From contig NZ_KK211310.1 in the NCBI RefSeq assembly GCF_000621585.1, positions 30,019-94,018 of the forward strand: a stretch of 64,000 nt of DNA. The letters run 5' to 3'. The position numbers were made by a program, and so were the translations under genes. The notes below the pieces were generated by a model, which did no database searches, had not been told where the DNA came from, and saw only the letters and a program-made list of their open reading frames with translations. How positions within the stretch are numbered: the first letter of the stretch is position 1; each line of letters opens with the position of its first letter. This DNA is from [Eubacterium] cellulosolvens LD2006. Its GTDB lineage: Bacteria > Bacillota > Clostridia > Lachnospirales > Lachnospiraceae. Below, piece after piece: positions 1 to 7,680 of this stretch.

Positions 1-390
1 CCGCTTCACGGAACAACGATTGAGGGAGCCCTGATCCCGACGCTCATCGATGAGATTCCGATCATCGCCGTTCTTGCAGCGACTGCCGAGGGCGACACGA
101 TCATCCGCGATGCCCGGGAGCTCAAAGTAAAAGAATCCAACCGTCTCGACATCATGGTCGACGGCCTCTCGAAGATGGGTGTCGACGTCGAGGCAACGGA
201 TGACGGAATGATCATCCACGGCGGCAAGAAGCTGCACGGCGCAGTCATCGACAGCCACAAAGATCACCGCATCGCCATGTCCTTCGCCATCGCCTCTCTG
301 GTGGCCGAGGGCGAGACCGAGATTCTGGACGCGGACTGCGTGGATATCTCCTATCCGAATTTCTACGAGGATCTGGAGTCGCTTTTGTGA
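1..390 (+). CDS. aroA: 3-phosphoshikimate 1-carboxyvinyltransferase (EPSP synthase), C-terminal part
   Basis: The gene enters from outside the window, so only the last 129 codons are present, in frame from base 1. EPSP synthase transfers the enolpyruvyl group of PEP to shikimate-3-phosphate, the sixth step of chorismate synthesis in the cytoplasm. The fragment carries the family's C-terminal hallmarks: a DEIPIIAVLAA segment, the RELKVKESNR motif whose Lys and Arg contact substrate, and DHRIAMSFAIA near the end. The 3' end is intact (TGA at 388-390). No other aro gene follows. Downstream are a family A repeat and, about 340 bp further on, a hairpin terminator. Confidence 0.95.
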   Translation, partial: PLHGTTIEGALIPTLIDEIPIIAVLAATAEGDTIIRDARELKVKESNRLDIMVDGLSKMGVDVEATDDGMIIHGGKKLHGAVIDSHKDHRIAMSFAIASLVAEGETEILDADCVDISYPNFYEDLESLL

Positions 391-418
391 AATAAAAAGC
401 TAACACAATGTGACGTCG

Positions 419-635
419 CGGCGTGGCGCAGAGCATACACGCTCACACGTCGCGAAAGTGCCCAGCGCTCCGCCGCCTATTGCGGGTAGCTCCCGCAAAA
501 AGCTCAAGCGCTTTGTTCATATGCCCTTCGGGCGATGTTCAAAGCGCTTTCAGACATTGCTCACGCACCCGCGCTATGCTCGCGCTGAGCCACTTCGCTT
601 CCTATCGTTCGCGCTGTATGACTCTGTCCACGCCG
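419..635 (+). repeat. Structured intergenic repeat, family A, copy 1
   Basis: This 217-bp element is bounded by imperfect terminal inverted repeats: CGGCGTGG...CAGAGCATACA on the left mirrors CGGCGTGGACAGAGTCATACA read from the right end. Inside is a hairpin with stem AAGCGCTTTG/CAAAGCGCTT capped by an inner GCCC-TTC-GGGC hairpin. It shares long blocks with copies at 876-1051 and 24488-24704, including AGCGCTCCGCCGCCTATT and GCTATGCTCGCGCT. It carries no transposase and resembles a MITE or a structured RNA-like repeat. Confidence 0.85.
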
Positions 636-731
636 TTTAGTTCAGTTTACGGTTACGGATACAACCTACAACATGTTGTATATCCTTTCATTAGCAAAAT
701 AAAAAACTATATCATGTCTTAAAATACAACG

Positions 732-785
732 AAGTCCTCCAAGCGGAATCATACATCATATGTTTCCACTTAGAGGACTTTTTCA
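732..785. terminator. Long imperfect hairpin terminator
   Basis: The arms AAGTCCTC (732-739) and GAGGACTT (773-780) are extended inward by AAG/CTT and GGAA/TTCC with single mismatches. TTTTT follows on the plus strand. It could end aroA read-through (plus); the ABC operon on the other strand could also use it. Confidence 0.7.
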
Positions 786-875
786 TTTATTATCTTACAC
801 CATCAAAAACAGGTGCCTCTACAGGTCTACAAGCATTCGTTCGCATATCCGTTGGTCGAGAAATATCGCACGCGC

Positions 876-1051
876 TCGGGGTACAGAGCATGCTAAGCGA
901 ACACTTGGAAGCGTAGACCGAAGCGCGAGCATAGCGCAGCTGCTGGAGGCATGAGAGCACGAGTGCTCGATTTTGCCGGAAGCAGCTGCAAATAGGCGGC
1001 GGAGCGCTGAGGACTGGAGCGACGTGTTCGCGTGTATGCTCTGTGCCCCGA
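876..1051 (-). repeat. Structured intergenic repeat, family A, copy 2 (shorter)
   Basis: Read on the minus strand it begins CGGGGCACAGAGCATACACG and ends with the inverted match CGGGGTACAGAGCATGC. It contains the shared AGCGCTCCGCCGCCTATT and GCTATGCTCGCGCT blocks. The central hairpin differs from copies 1 and 3 (GAGCAC/GTGCTC) and the unit is about 40 bp shorter. It lies directly downstream of the ABC gene ending at 1082. Confidence 0.8.
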
Positions 1052-1081
1052 AGCGTTTCACCACGCACGTAATGCGCTGTT

Positions 1082-3028
1082 TTACTCCGTTACAGCCCCT
1101 CCGGTATACAACTGATAGTATCTGCCGTGCTGCGCGATCAGCTCGTCGTGGGTGCCGCGCTCAATGATGCGTCCCTGCTCCATAACCAGGATACAGTCGG
1201 CATTCTTGACGGTGGAGAGACGGTGGGCAATGACGAAGGAGGTTCTTCCCTCCATCAGCTTGTCCATACCGTCCTGTACGATACGCTCTGTACGGGTATC
1301 GATGGAGGATGTGGCCTCATCCAGAATCAGTGCCGGCGGATCCTGAATCGCCGCTCTGGCGATGGCCAGAAGCTGACGCTGTCCCTGGGAGAGGTTTGCG
1401 CCGTCTCCGGTGAGCTTTGTCTTATATCCGTTCGGCAGATGTCGAATGAAGGAATCCGCGTTGGCAAGTTTTGCCGCAGCAATTACTTCTTCGTCCGTCG
1501 CGTTCAGGTTGCCGTAGCGGATATTTTCTTCAACTGTTCCTGTGAAGAGATGTGTATCCTGAAGGACAACTCCCAGAGATCTTCGGAGGTCTGCCTTCTT
1601 GATTTTGTTGATATTGATGTTATCGTAGCGGATCTTTCCGTCCTGAATGTCATAGAAACGGTTGATCAGGTTCGTGATGGTGGTCTTGCCTGCGCCGGTG
1701 GAGCCAACCAGGGCGATCTTCATACCGGGCTTAGCGTGAAGCACGATGTCGTGAAGTACCATCTTGGAATCATCGTAGCCGAAGTCCACGCCATTGAAGG
1801 TGACGTCGCCTTCCAGAGGTTTGTACTCCACCTCACCGGTGGCCTGATGTACATGTTTCCATGCCCAGTGTCCGGTGTGATGATCCGCCTCTGTAATTGC
1901 TCCGTCCTTCATCTCGGAATCCACCAGCATAACGTAGCCGTCGTCCTGCTCCGGCTTCTCATCCATGAGCTTAAAGATACGCTCCGCTCCTGCGAGTGCC
2001 ATGATCACGGAGTTGAGCTGCATGGATACCTGGTTGATCGGCATCGTGAAGCTCTTGTTGAAGGTCAGGAAACTCGCGAGCGCTCCTACCGTAAAGCCGG
2101 CGAAACTGTTCAGCGCAAGGAGTCCTCCGATCATGGCACAGAGTACGTAACTTGTATTTCCGAGCTGTGCGTTGATCGGTCCGATGATATTGGAAAAAGC
2201 ATTGGCGCGGAAGGAACTCTGATATAGCTCTTCGTTAAGCCGGTCGAACTCCTCGATCATCTGCTTCTCGTGACTGAAGACTTTGACAACCTTCTGGCCG
2301 GTCATGGTCTCCTCGATGTGTCCGTTCAGTTTTCCGAGATTTGTCTGCTGGGCGATGAAGCCCTTTCCGGAGTTCTTGGTTACCTTACCTGTGGCGAAGA
2401 ACATAACGCCTACCATGGCAAGGGAAACAATCGTCAGCGGTATACTGAGGACAAACATCATCGCGATGATCGAGATGATGGTGATTCCACTGCTGAAAAT
2501 CTGCGGCAGAGACTGGCTCACCATCTGACGCATGGTATCGATATCGTTGGTGTACACCGACATGATATCACCGTGGGCATGGGTATCGAAGTACTTGATT
2601 GGCAGCGTCTCCATGTGCTCGAAGAGGCTGTTACGCATCCTCTCCATCATACCCTGTGTGACATAGGCCATAATTCTTGCCTGCCCGAAAGCTGCGCCGA
2701 TACCGATCAGATAGAATACGGCTACTCTTGCCATCGCTTCGAGGAGCGGGCTGTAATCCGGATTCGGATCTCCGATCATCGGGGTGATATATTTATCGAT
2801 GAGCTGTCTCATGAACATCGTTCCCTGCACATTGGAAAAAACCTGCAGGAAGATGAACAGAATTACGAAACAAAGCTGAACCTTGTAGTAGCGTAACAGG
2901 AAATTCATCAGTCTGTTGAATAACTTTCCGGGATTCTGTACTTTTGGTCTCGGTGCTCCCCTGGGTCTTCGGCCGGGTCCGCCGACTCTTACTTCTTTTT
3001 CTTTTATTTCCATCTTTTCTTCAACCAT
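1082..3028 (-). CDS. ABC exporter half-transporter, catalytically complete subunit
   Basis: This 648-residue TMD-NBD protein is the second half of a probable heterodimeric multidrug-type exporter. An N-terminal basic/proline-rich stretch is followed by six-helix type I exporter membrane segments, then an NBD with Walker A GSTGAGKT near residue 443, signature LSQGQ, Walker B LILDEATSSID with the catalytic Glu, and H-loop AHRLS. The start is the ATG behind AAAGGAGG that overlaps the stop of the upstream gene; an earlier in-frame ATG would run into that gene. The partner (3045-4793) has a degenerate ATPase site whose missing signature half would be supplied by this protein's LSQGQ. Both are co-transcribed with a MarR regulator. 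The substrate cannot be read from sequence. Confidence 0.93.
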   Translation of the reverse strand: MVEEKMEIKEKEVRVGGPGRRPRGAPRPKVQNPGKLFNRLMNFLLRYYKVQLCFVILFIFLQVFSNVQGTMFMRQLIDKYITPMIGDPNPDYSPLLEAMARVAVFYLIGIGAAFGQARIMAYVTQGMMERMRNSLFEHMETLPIKYFDTHAHGDIMSVYTNDIDTMRQMVSQSLPQIFSSGITIISIIAMMFVLSIPLTIVSLAMVGVMFFATGKVTKNSGKGFIAQQTNLGKLNGHIEETMTGQKVVKVFSHEKQMIEEFDRLNEELYQSSFRANAFSNIIGPINAQLGNTSYVLCAMIGGLLALNSFAGFTVGALASFLTFNKSFTMPINQVSMQLNSVIMALAGAERIFKLMDEKPEQDDGYVMLVDSEMKDGAITEADHHTGHWAWKHVHQATGEVEYKPLEGDVTFNGVDFGYDDSKMVLHDIVLHAKPGMKIALVGSTGAGKTTITNLINRFYDIQDGKIRYDNININKIKKADLRRSLGVVLQDTHLFTGTVEENIRYGNLNATDEEVIAAAKLANADSFIRHLPNGYKTKLTGDGANLSQGQRQLLAIARAAIQDPPALILDEATSSIDTRTERIVQDGMDKLMEGRTSFVIAHRLSTVKNADCILVMEQGRIIERGTHDELIAQHGRYYQLYTGGAVTE

Positions 3029-3044
3029 TTTCGCACGCCTCCTT

Positions 3045-4793
3045 TCAGTTATTCTCGTCGAAATCAGCGTTTCCGCTGTTTCCTGTCTGCGATTCATAGA
3101 CTTCGCGATAGATCTCACTGGAAGCCACAAGCTCGTCGTGGGATCCGATATCTGTGATCACGCCGTCATCCATAACAATGATCCGGTCGCAGTGCTGAAT
3201 ACTGGAGATTCGCTGCGCAATGATGATCTTTGTCGTATCCGGAATTTCTTCCGCGAAGGCTTTGCGGATCTTCGCGTCCGTCGCCGTATCAACCGCGCTG
3301 GTACTGTCGTCGAGAATCAGAACTTTCGGCTTTTTCAGAAGGGCTCTCGCGATACAGAGACGCTGTTTCTGACCTCCGGACACATTGTTTCCACCCTGCT
3401 CAATATGGGTGTTGTAACCCTCCGGCATCCGCTCGATGAATTCCGAAGCGCAGGCCAGATCACAGGCTCTCTTACATTCTTCGTCGGAGGCATTCGGATC
3501 ACCCCAGCGGAGGTTGTCGTAGATGGATCCCGTAAAGAGGACATTTTTCTGAAGTACGACCGACACCTGATTGCGGAGTGAATCCATGTCATACTGACGG
3601 ACATCGATGCCTCCGACCTTTACGGAACCTTCCGTAACATCATACAGGCGGCTGATCAGGTTGACCAGCGTAGACTTCGCCGAGCCGGTTCCTCCGAGGA
3701 TACCGATGCTCTCTCCGGATTTGATATGTAGGTTGATATCCCGGAGAACCGGAACCTCCGCCTTCTCACTGTAGGTGAACACAACGTTTTCGAAGTCGAT
3801 GCTGCCGTCCGGCACCTCATAGACCGGCTTCTCCGGATTGGTCAGATCGCTCTTCTCGTCGAGAACTTCCACAATTCGCTTTCCGGATGCCTCGGACATC
3901 GTAATCATTACAAAGACCATAGAGAGGAACATCAGACTCATCAGGATATTCATACTGTAGGCCTGGAGACTCATGAGCTCACCGGTGAGCAGCTCACCGC
4001 CGATAACCAGGTGCGCGCCAAACCAGCCGACCGCAAGAATACTGCAGTAAACGACCGTCATCATGACCGGCATAATTCCGGTGAGATTCAGCTCCGCTTT
4101 CAGGAACAGCAGATAGATATTGGCAGAAGCCTTCTGGAACTTGGTGATTTCATGATCCTCCCGCACATAGGCTTTTACCACGCGGATCGCGTTGATATTC
4201 TCCTGCACGCTCTCATTGAGTTCGTCATATTTCGGGAATACCTGTTTGAAGTAAGCGGTCGCCGTCCTCATGACAATCATCATGAAGGTTCCGAGAAAAA
4301 TAACCGCAACGAGGTAGATACTCGCAAGCTTCCAGTTAATGATAAAGGAAAGAATCATCGCAGTGATCATGGAGAGCGGCGCGCGCATGGCCATACGAAG
4401 AGTCATCATAAAAGCCATCTGCACGTTGGTGATATCCGTCGTCAATCTTGTTACCAGACTGGAGGGTGAAAACCTGTCGATGTTTGAAAACGAAAACGTC
4501 TGGATGTTGTCAAACATGGCTTTTCGCAGATTCTTTGCAAGTCCCGCTCCCGCCTTTGCCGCAAAAAATCCGCCGGCAATACCGAAGGCCAGACCGATCA
4601 GGGCAACCACCAGCATCAGTATGCCGGTCTGAATAATGTATCTCATGTCACTGTGTCCGACACCCAGATCCACGATCCGTCCCATCAGAATGGGAACGAT
4701 CATTTCACAGATGACTTCGCCAACCATCATCAGCGGTGTCATAAGAGCCACCAGCTTGAATTCTTTAACCTGTGAAAGTATTTTTCTCAGCAT
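3045..4793 (-). CDS. ABC exporter half-transporter, degenerate-site subunit
   Basis: This 582-residue type I ABC exporter half has six predicted membrane helices followed by an NBD. The Walker A is GGTGSAKST, with Ala where Gly normally precedes the Lys. The signature is canonical (VSGGQ). Walker B reads LILDDSTSAVD, with Asp in place of the catalytic Glu. In the known heterodimeric exporters (TM287/288, BmrCD) one NBD carries exactly this Asp, so the gene pair is best read as a heterodimer with one low-activity site. The gene overlaps the marR stop by 7 nt and ends 16 nt before the partner's start, implying translational coupling. Ribosome binding is purine-rich (GGAAGAAAGGAAGAAAG). Confidence 0.93.
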   Translation of the reverse strand: MLRKILSQVKEFKLVALMTPLMMVGEVICEMIVPILMGRIVDLGVGHSDMRYIIQTGILMLVVALIGLAFGIAGGFFAAKAGAGLAKNLRKAMFDNIQTFSFSNIDRFSPSSLVTRLTTDITNVQMAFMMTLRMAMRAPLSMITAMILSFIINWKLASIYLVAVIFLGTFMMIVMRTATAYFKQVFPKYDELNESVQENINAIRVVKAYVREDHEITKFQKASANIYLLFLKAELNLTGIMPVMMTVVYCSILAVGWFGAHLVIGGELLTGELMSLQAYSMNILMSLMFLSMVFVMITMSEASGKRIVEVLDEKSDLTNPEKPVYEVPDGSIDFENVVFTYSEKAEVPVLRDINLHIKSGESIGILGGTGSAKSTLVNLISRLYDVTEGSVKVGGIDVRQYDMDSLRNQVSVVLQKNVLFTGSIYDNLRWGDPNASDEECKRACDLACASEFIERMPEGYNTHIEQGGNNVSGGQKQRLCIARALLKKPKVLILDDSTSAVDTATDAKIRKAFAEEIPDTTKIIIAQRISSIQHCDRIIVMDDGVITDIGSHDELVASSEIYREVYESQTGNSGNADFDENN

Positions 4794-5326
4794 TCTTTCT
4801 TCCTTTCTTCCTGTTCTGTAGTCTGAATGACAGTTTCTATATTCGCATAGATCTTATTGAGAAGCATCTCCAGCAGATCCTGTTCCTCCTCCGTCATCGA
4901 ACCTACAATCTTCTGTTCCGTCTGACAGATACAAACCCGGATATCCGATACCGTCTTCTTTCCCTTTTCTGTAAGGGTGATGACTCGATAGCGTTTATTC
5001 TCCGGCTTGACCGACCGCTCGATCAATCCCTTCTCTTCCAGACGCTCCAGAAGCCCGATCACAGAAGTATGCTTGATATTCAGCACCTCACTGATCTCCT
5101 TCTGGGAAACCTCATGATCCGTCACATGGGACAGATACATCAACAGCGCTCCCTGCTGATACGATACATCGTTTTTCTTCAGATTCTGATTCTGAATCTG
5201 CGTAAACCGGTTATTGATCTTCTTAAACAAAAGGCCGAAATTGTGTTTCAGCTTCGGTTTGTCCTTCGAATCACATCCGTCAAATGTACAGATATCGGTT
5301 CGCCTCCTCTCAAAAAAAGCAGACAA
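4787..5326 (-). CDS. MarR-family transcriptional regulator
   Basis: This is a 179-codon winged-helix repressor of the MarR type: a dimerisation helix (FGLLFKKINNRFTQIQ), the HTH core (VSQKEISEVLNIKHTSVIGLLERLEEKGLIERS) and the wing (KRYRVITLTEKG). It probably represses its own operon with the two ABC genes, because palindromes ATGTAGNNNNCTACAT cover the promoter. The start is uncertain. The first possible codon after an upstream stop is TTG (5324-5326) with a poor Shine-Dalgarno, while a strong AGGAGG (5303-5308) sits inside the frame in front of GAT-ATC rather than ATG/GTG/TTG. The conserved domain begins a few codons later, so either start leaves it whole. Confidence 0.88.
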   Translation of the reverse strand: MSAFFERRRTDICTFDGCDSKDKPKLKHNFGLLFKKINNRFTQIQNQNLKKNDVSYQQGALLMYLSHVTDHEVSQKEISEVLNIKHTSVIGLLERLEEKGLIERSVKPENKRYRVITLTEKGKKTVSDIRVCICQTEQKIVGSMTEEEQDLLEMLLNKIYANIETVIQTTEQEERKKEC

Positions 5327-5348
5327 CTACGTACCACTGCCTATGCAG

Positions 5349-5449
5349 ATGTAGTTCCCTACATGTCTGTGCCTGTATATAATATGTAGTTTCCTACATA
5401 AAGTCAAGAGATTTTCTGAAAAAACAAAAGAATATGTAATCTCCTACAT
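5349..5449. promoter_or_regulatory. Three MarR-type operator palindromes
   Basis: Three 16-bp inverted repeats of the form ATGTARNNNNCTACAT occur at 5349-5364 (ATGTAGTTCCCTACAT), 5384-5399 (ATGTAGTTTCCTACAT) and 5434-5449 (ATGTAATCTCCTACAT). The middle one fills the spacer between the -10 and -35 boxes, the first lies just past the transcription start, and the third lies upstream. This is the layout expected for autorepression by the adjacent MarR protein. Confidence 0.88.
5379..5407 (-). promoter_or_regulatory. Promoter of the marR-ABC exporter operon
   Basis: Read on the minus strand: TTGACT (5402-5407), a 17-bp spacer, and TATTAT (5379-5384). Transcription should begin near 5372, about 45 nt before the regulator. 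The operator palindrome at 5384-5399 occupies the spacer. Confidence 0.85.
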
Positions 5450-5552
5450 ATTAGATTTCGGAGGGTTTTCTTAGAACATTAAATATAATGTTGCTCGCGT
5501 CATTCACGTTCCGAGCATGGGATACTCATCGCGCGAGTACGCAAGCGGACAT

Positions 5553-5589
5553 AAAAAGCGGCCACGAGAGCACATAAACTCTCATGACC
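5553..5589 (-). terminator. Terminator after the hypothetical gene at 5639
   Basis: On the minus strand, GGTCATGAGAG pairs with CTCTCGTGGCC (two G-U pairs) around a 9-nt loop and is followed within one base by TTTTT. It ends transcripts from the two-gene patch upstream and insulates the marR promoter. Confidence 0.75.
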
Positions 5590-5638
5590 ACCTTCATCTA
5601 AACCCAATTCATTTTCGCAATGCTTATGAGAATCCCTC

Positions 5639-6328
5639 TCAGTCGATCAGTCTTTTAAAATCGTAAATATCTGCTCCATAAGGTATATCCAGCTTACGAT
5701 CTTCGCTAAGCGTGTATTCCTTACCGCCGATCAAGAACTTCTGCCCAGCTTTATAATCCTTTAAGAAGTTTTCGCTTAGCATATGATTATATCTTTGATC
5801 ATATTGTTGTTTGCTATAAACGGCAGACGCACCTTTCGCTTGCGAATAAAACTGGTTATAAGATTTACTATCTACAGTTACAGTAAAAAATCCTGGTTTG
5901 ATTCCGGCATTTGACAATCGATTTCGTATTTCCTTATCAGAATAACTAAGCCCCAAAAACGTCGGGTCATCAGTTAATCTGCTCCAAAACACATAATCAT
6001 CAAAATTCAAATCCTCGAATAACGTAGACTCCATATCTTCAGCAGCATCTTCCGGTATTTCCCACTGAATCGTACCTGTTGGAGTCACCTTAACAATCCT
6101 TCCGACTTCATTGCAAAAATCTACGAATGGATCATTTAATCTAACAGCATTATCTATAGCTGTTACCTTCTTATAGCTCAAAGAAGTCCATTCTTTACAG
6201 GATTTCGAGGCATCCACACTGTCACTTCTTTTCCTTTTATCTTTGAATGCACTTTTCAACGCCTGTGTCATTTTTTTATCATATCTTCCAGGAGAAGAAA
6301 AGTTTCTATTATTAACAGATAAGGACAT
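5639..6328 (-). CDS. Hypothetical protein, 229 aa, no family recognised
   Basis: I do not recognise this protein. It begins MSLSVNNRNFSSPGRYDKK, is preceded by AAAGGGGAATAAG, and has no signal peptide or membrane segment. The first third is basic and Ser-rich. The middle holds the phrase VGRIVKVTPTGTIQWEIPED and an acidic stretch. The C-terminal half is aromatic-rich (TVTVDSKSYNQFYSQAKG, ADIYDFKRLID). It lies 95 bp downstream of a broken secreted-protein gene and was probably co-transcribed with it. The pair is visibly AT-richer than the flanking operons and sits beside an insertion sequence, so recent acquisition is plausible. A function cannot be assigned. Confidence 0.75.
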   Translation of the reverse strand: MSLSVNNRNFSSPGRYDKKMTQALKSAFKDKRKRSDSVDASKSCKEWTSLSYKKVTAIDNAVRLNDPFVDFCNEVGRIVKVTPTGTIQWEIPEDAAEDMESTLFEDLNFDDYVFWSRLTDDPTFLGLSYSDKEIRNRLSNAGIKPGFFTVTVDSKSYNQFYSQAKGASAVYSKQQYDQRYNHMLSENFLKDYKAGQKFLIGGKEYTLSEDRKLDIPYGADIYDFKRLID

Positions 6329-6423
6329 TCTTATTCCCCTTTATGTAATACATATTACCGATGTTAATTATTCGTTCATTCGAATCCATTCTGTTAAAAC
6401 AAAACTTCAGTAGAAATACTAAT

Positions 6424-7272
6424 TCATGATGTTACAGGATATACATATTTAATCGTGACGCTAGGGTATATCGTAATGTTTTTTTTATATTTGAAAGTAA
6501 ATCTCCAATCTGCTTTTGCAGGAACATTTGAATATATTGATACATTCGTAGAAGGATTATATCCCGATAATGAGCAGCTATAAACACCTGTTATATTAAG
6601 TATATCTACACCATTTACATTTGTAGATGTGATTCCTCCCATGATAATACGATAAACAATTGCTCCGTTTGGAATAGACGTTTCGTTCACAGTATACAAA
6701 GGAGTCACATAGTTTGATCCATTCATATAAATACTTCCGAAATAATAATAATAATCATCTACCAAATATGTCGGTCCTCCAACCGCCAACGTATAGGAAG
6801 ATGAACTCGTAAGTATACCAGTCAGTTTTACATAATATGTTCCTGATGTGGTTACTGTAAAACTTTGTGCAGAAACGCCAGAACCATTGTTGTAGTAAGA
6901 GTTTGTATACATCGGGTATATGAGATCGTTTTCTTCATATATCTCGTAATTAAAGGAAGCTCCACTACTTGTTACATACTTGGTTCCAGCAGACAACCAA
7001 ACCATATACCAATCCGTATCATATGAAGAAATCGTTCCATTTACGACATATTGTCCAGAATATGTTCCATTTACACATCCAGAGGCACTCTCGCTGTTTG
7101 CAAAAATAAGCTGTGCCTGACTTGTGATATCATTCGGCTCTTCTTCACTTACCGTCTCTGCGCATACATTCATTTATAAAAGCCACAGCATAGCAATCAT
7201 TGTTATTCCAATCAGCAAAAACTTAAACAAATACACATCCGAATATTTACTTCTTTTAATTCCTTTTTCCAT
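6424..7272 (-). pseudogene. Secreted PPC-like domain protein with in-frame stop in its signal peptide
   Basis: Translation from the ATG at 7272, behind a strong AGGAAGGAG, gives a lysine-rich n-region and a hydrophobic core (FLLIGITMIAMLWLL). A TAA at 7174-7176 then interrupts the frame. Directly after it, ATG AAT GTA TGC GCA continues as MNVCA-ETVSEEEPND, so a signal-peptidase site after VCA is expected. The remaining 249 codons resemble bacterial pre-peptidase C-terminal beta-sandwich domains (SEEEPND start, DTDWYMVWLSAGTKY, GTYYVKLTG) plus a second beta-rich segment. Either the gene is a nonsense pseudogene, or ribosomes restart at the ATG touching the TAA and make a leaderless protein. 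A sequencing error is also possible. No alternative Shine-Dalgarno serves the inner ATG. Confidence 0.8.
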
Positions 7273-7503
7273 GGCTTTTCTCCTTCCTATGGACACAGTC
7301 CAATACTAAAACGTTAATTATAGGAGCATGCATAGCATCCCTGTATCTAATATCGTCGTGTTTTAAGAGATAATAATTCTCTAATTTTTAAGACATTATT
7401 AAATCATTTTATTTTTAAAGTTTACCATTATCTTCGTGTTATGGTAGTATGAAGGTTTTATTAATTCAAAGCTGCTCCTGCAGGAGCAGCTTCCTTAAAA
7501 AAA
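7273..7503. other. AT-rich spacer with a perfect 20-bp palindrome
   Basis: The spacer runs between the secreted-protein gene (minus) and the insertion sequence. It should contain that gene's promoter, but no single convincing -35/-10 pair stands out. At 7471-7490 lies the perfect palindrome GCTGCTCCTGCAGGAGCAGC, just outside the insertion-sequence end; it may be a terminator stem or a target hairpin. Confidence 0.6.
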
Positions 7504-7595
7504 GGGGCTGTCGCACTAACAACTAGTGTGGCAGCCTTTTTAAACGAATGGGGCTGTCGCACTAACAACTAGTGTGGCAGCCTTTTTAAACGAAT
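7504..7595 (+). repeat. 46-bp tandem duplication of the insertion-sequence left end
   Basis: Two identical 46-bp units (7504-7549, 7550-7595) each contain a hairpin, GGCTGTCGCACTA / TAGTGTGGCAGCC, followed by TTTTT. The unit matches the hairpin at the other end of the element (9454-9487) read in reverse, so it is a terminal inverted repeat that has been duplicated in tandem. As RNA each unit is a terminator reading toward the transposase gene. Confidence 0.88.
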
Positions 7596-7596
7596 G

Positions 7597-7664
7597 AAAT
7601 CCGGCCAGTTGTCCGGATTTCTCTTATAATAACAAAGACCCGGGCTTCGAAAAGACCGGGCTTT
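7597..7664 (+). promoter_or_regulatory. Two hairpins shielding the transposase start
   Basis: AAATCCGG-N8-CCGGATTT (7597-7620) is followed by AAAGACCCGG...CCGGGCTTT (7634-7664), ending 16 bp before the transposase ATG. Stacked behind two terminator-like hairpins, they would block incoming read-through transcription and could mask the start region. No Shine-Dalgarno is visible before the ATG. Confidence 0.6.
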
Positions 7665-7680
7665 ATTGTAAAATAATGGT

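Larger units (their letters stand above)
391..1081. other. Gene-free spacer with two inverted structured repeats
   Basis: This 690-bp interval lies between aroA (plus) and an ABC transporter gene (minus), which converge on it. It holds family A repeat copies in opposite orientation (419-635 and 876-1051) with a terminator hairpin between them. The ORFs that can be drawn here lie inside the repeats and lack ribosome binding sites. Confidence 0.8.

Noticed and set aside
410..722. Small ORFs inside family A repeats (410-640, 423-722, 790-1068, 24486-24701)
   Set aside because: Similar translations arise only because the DNA repeats are similar. Changes keep stems paired rather than codons, and no ribosome binding sites are present.
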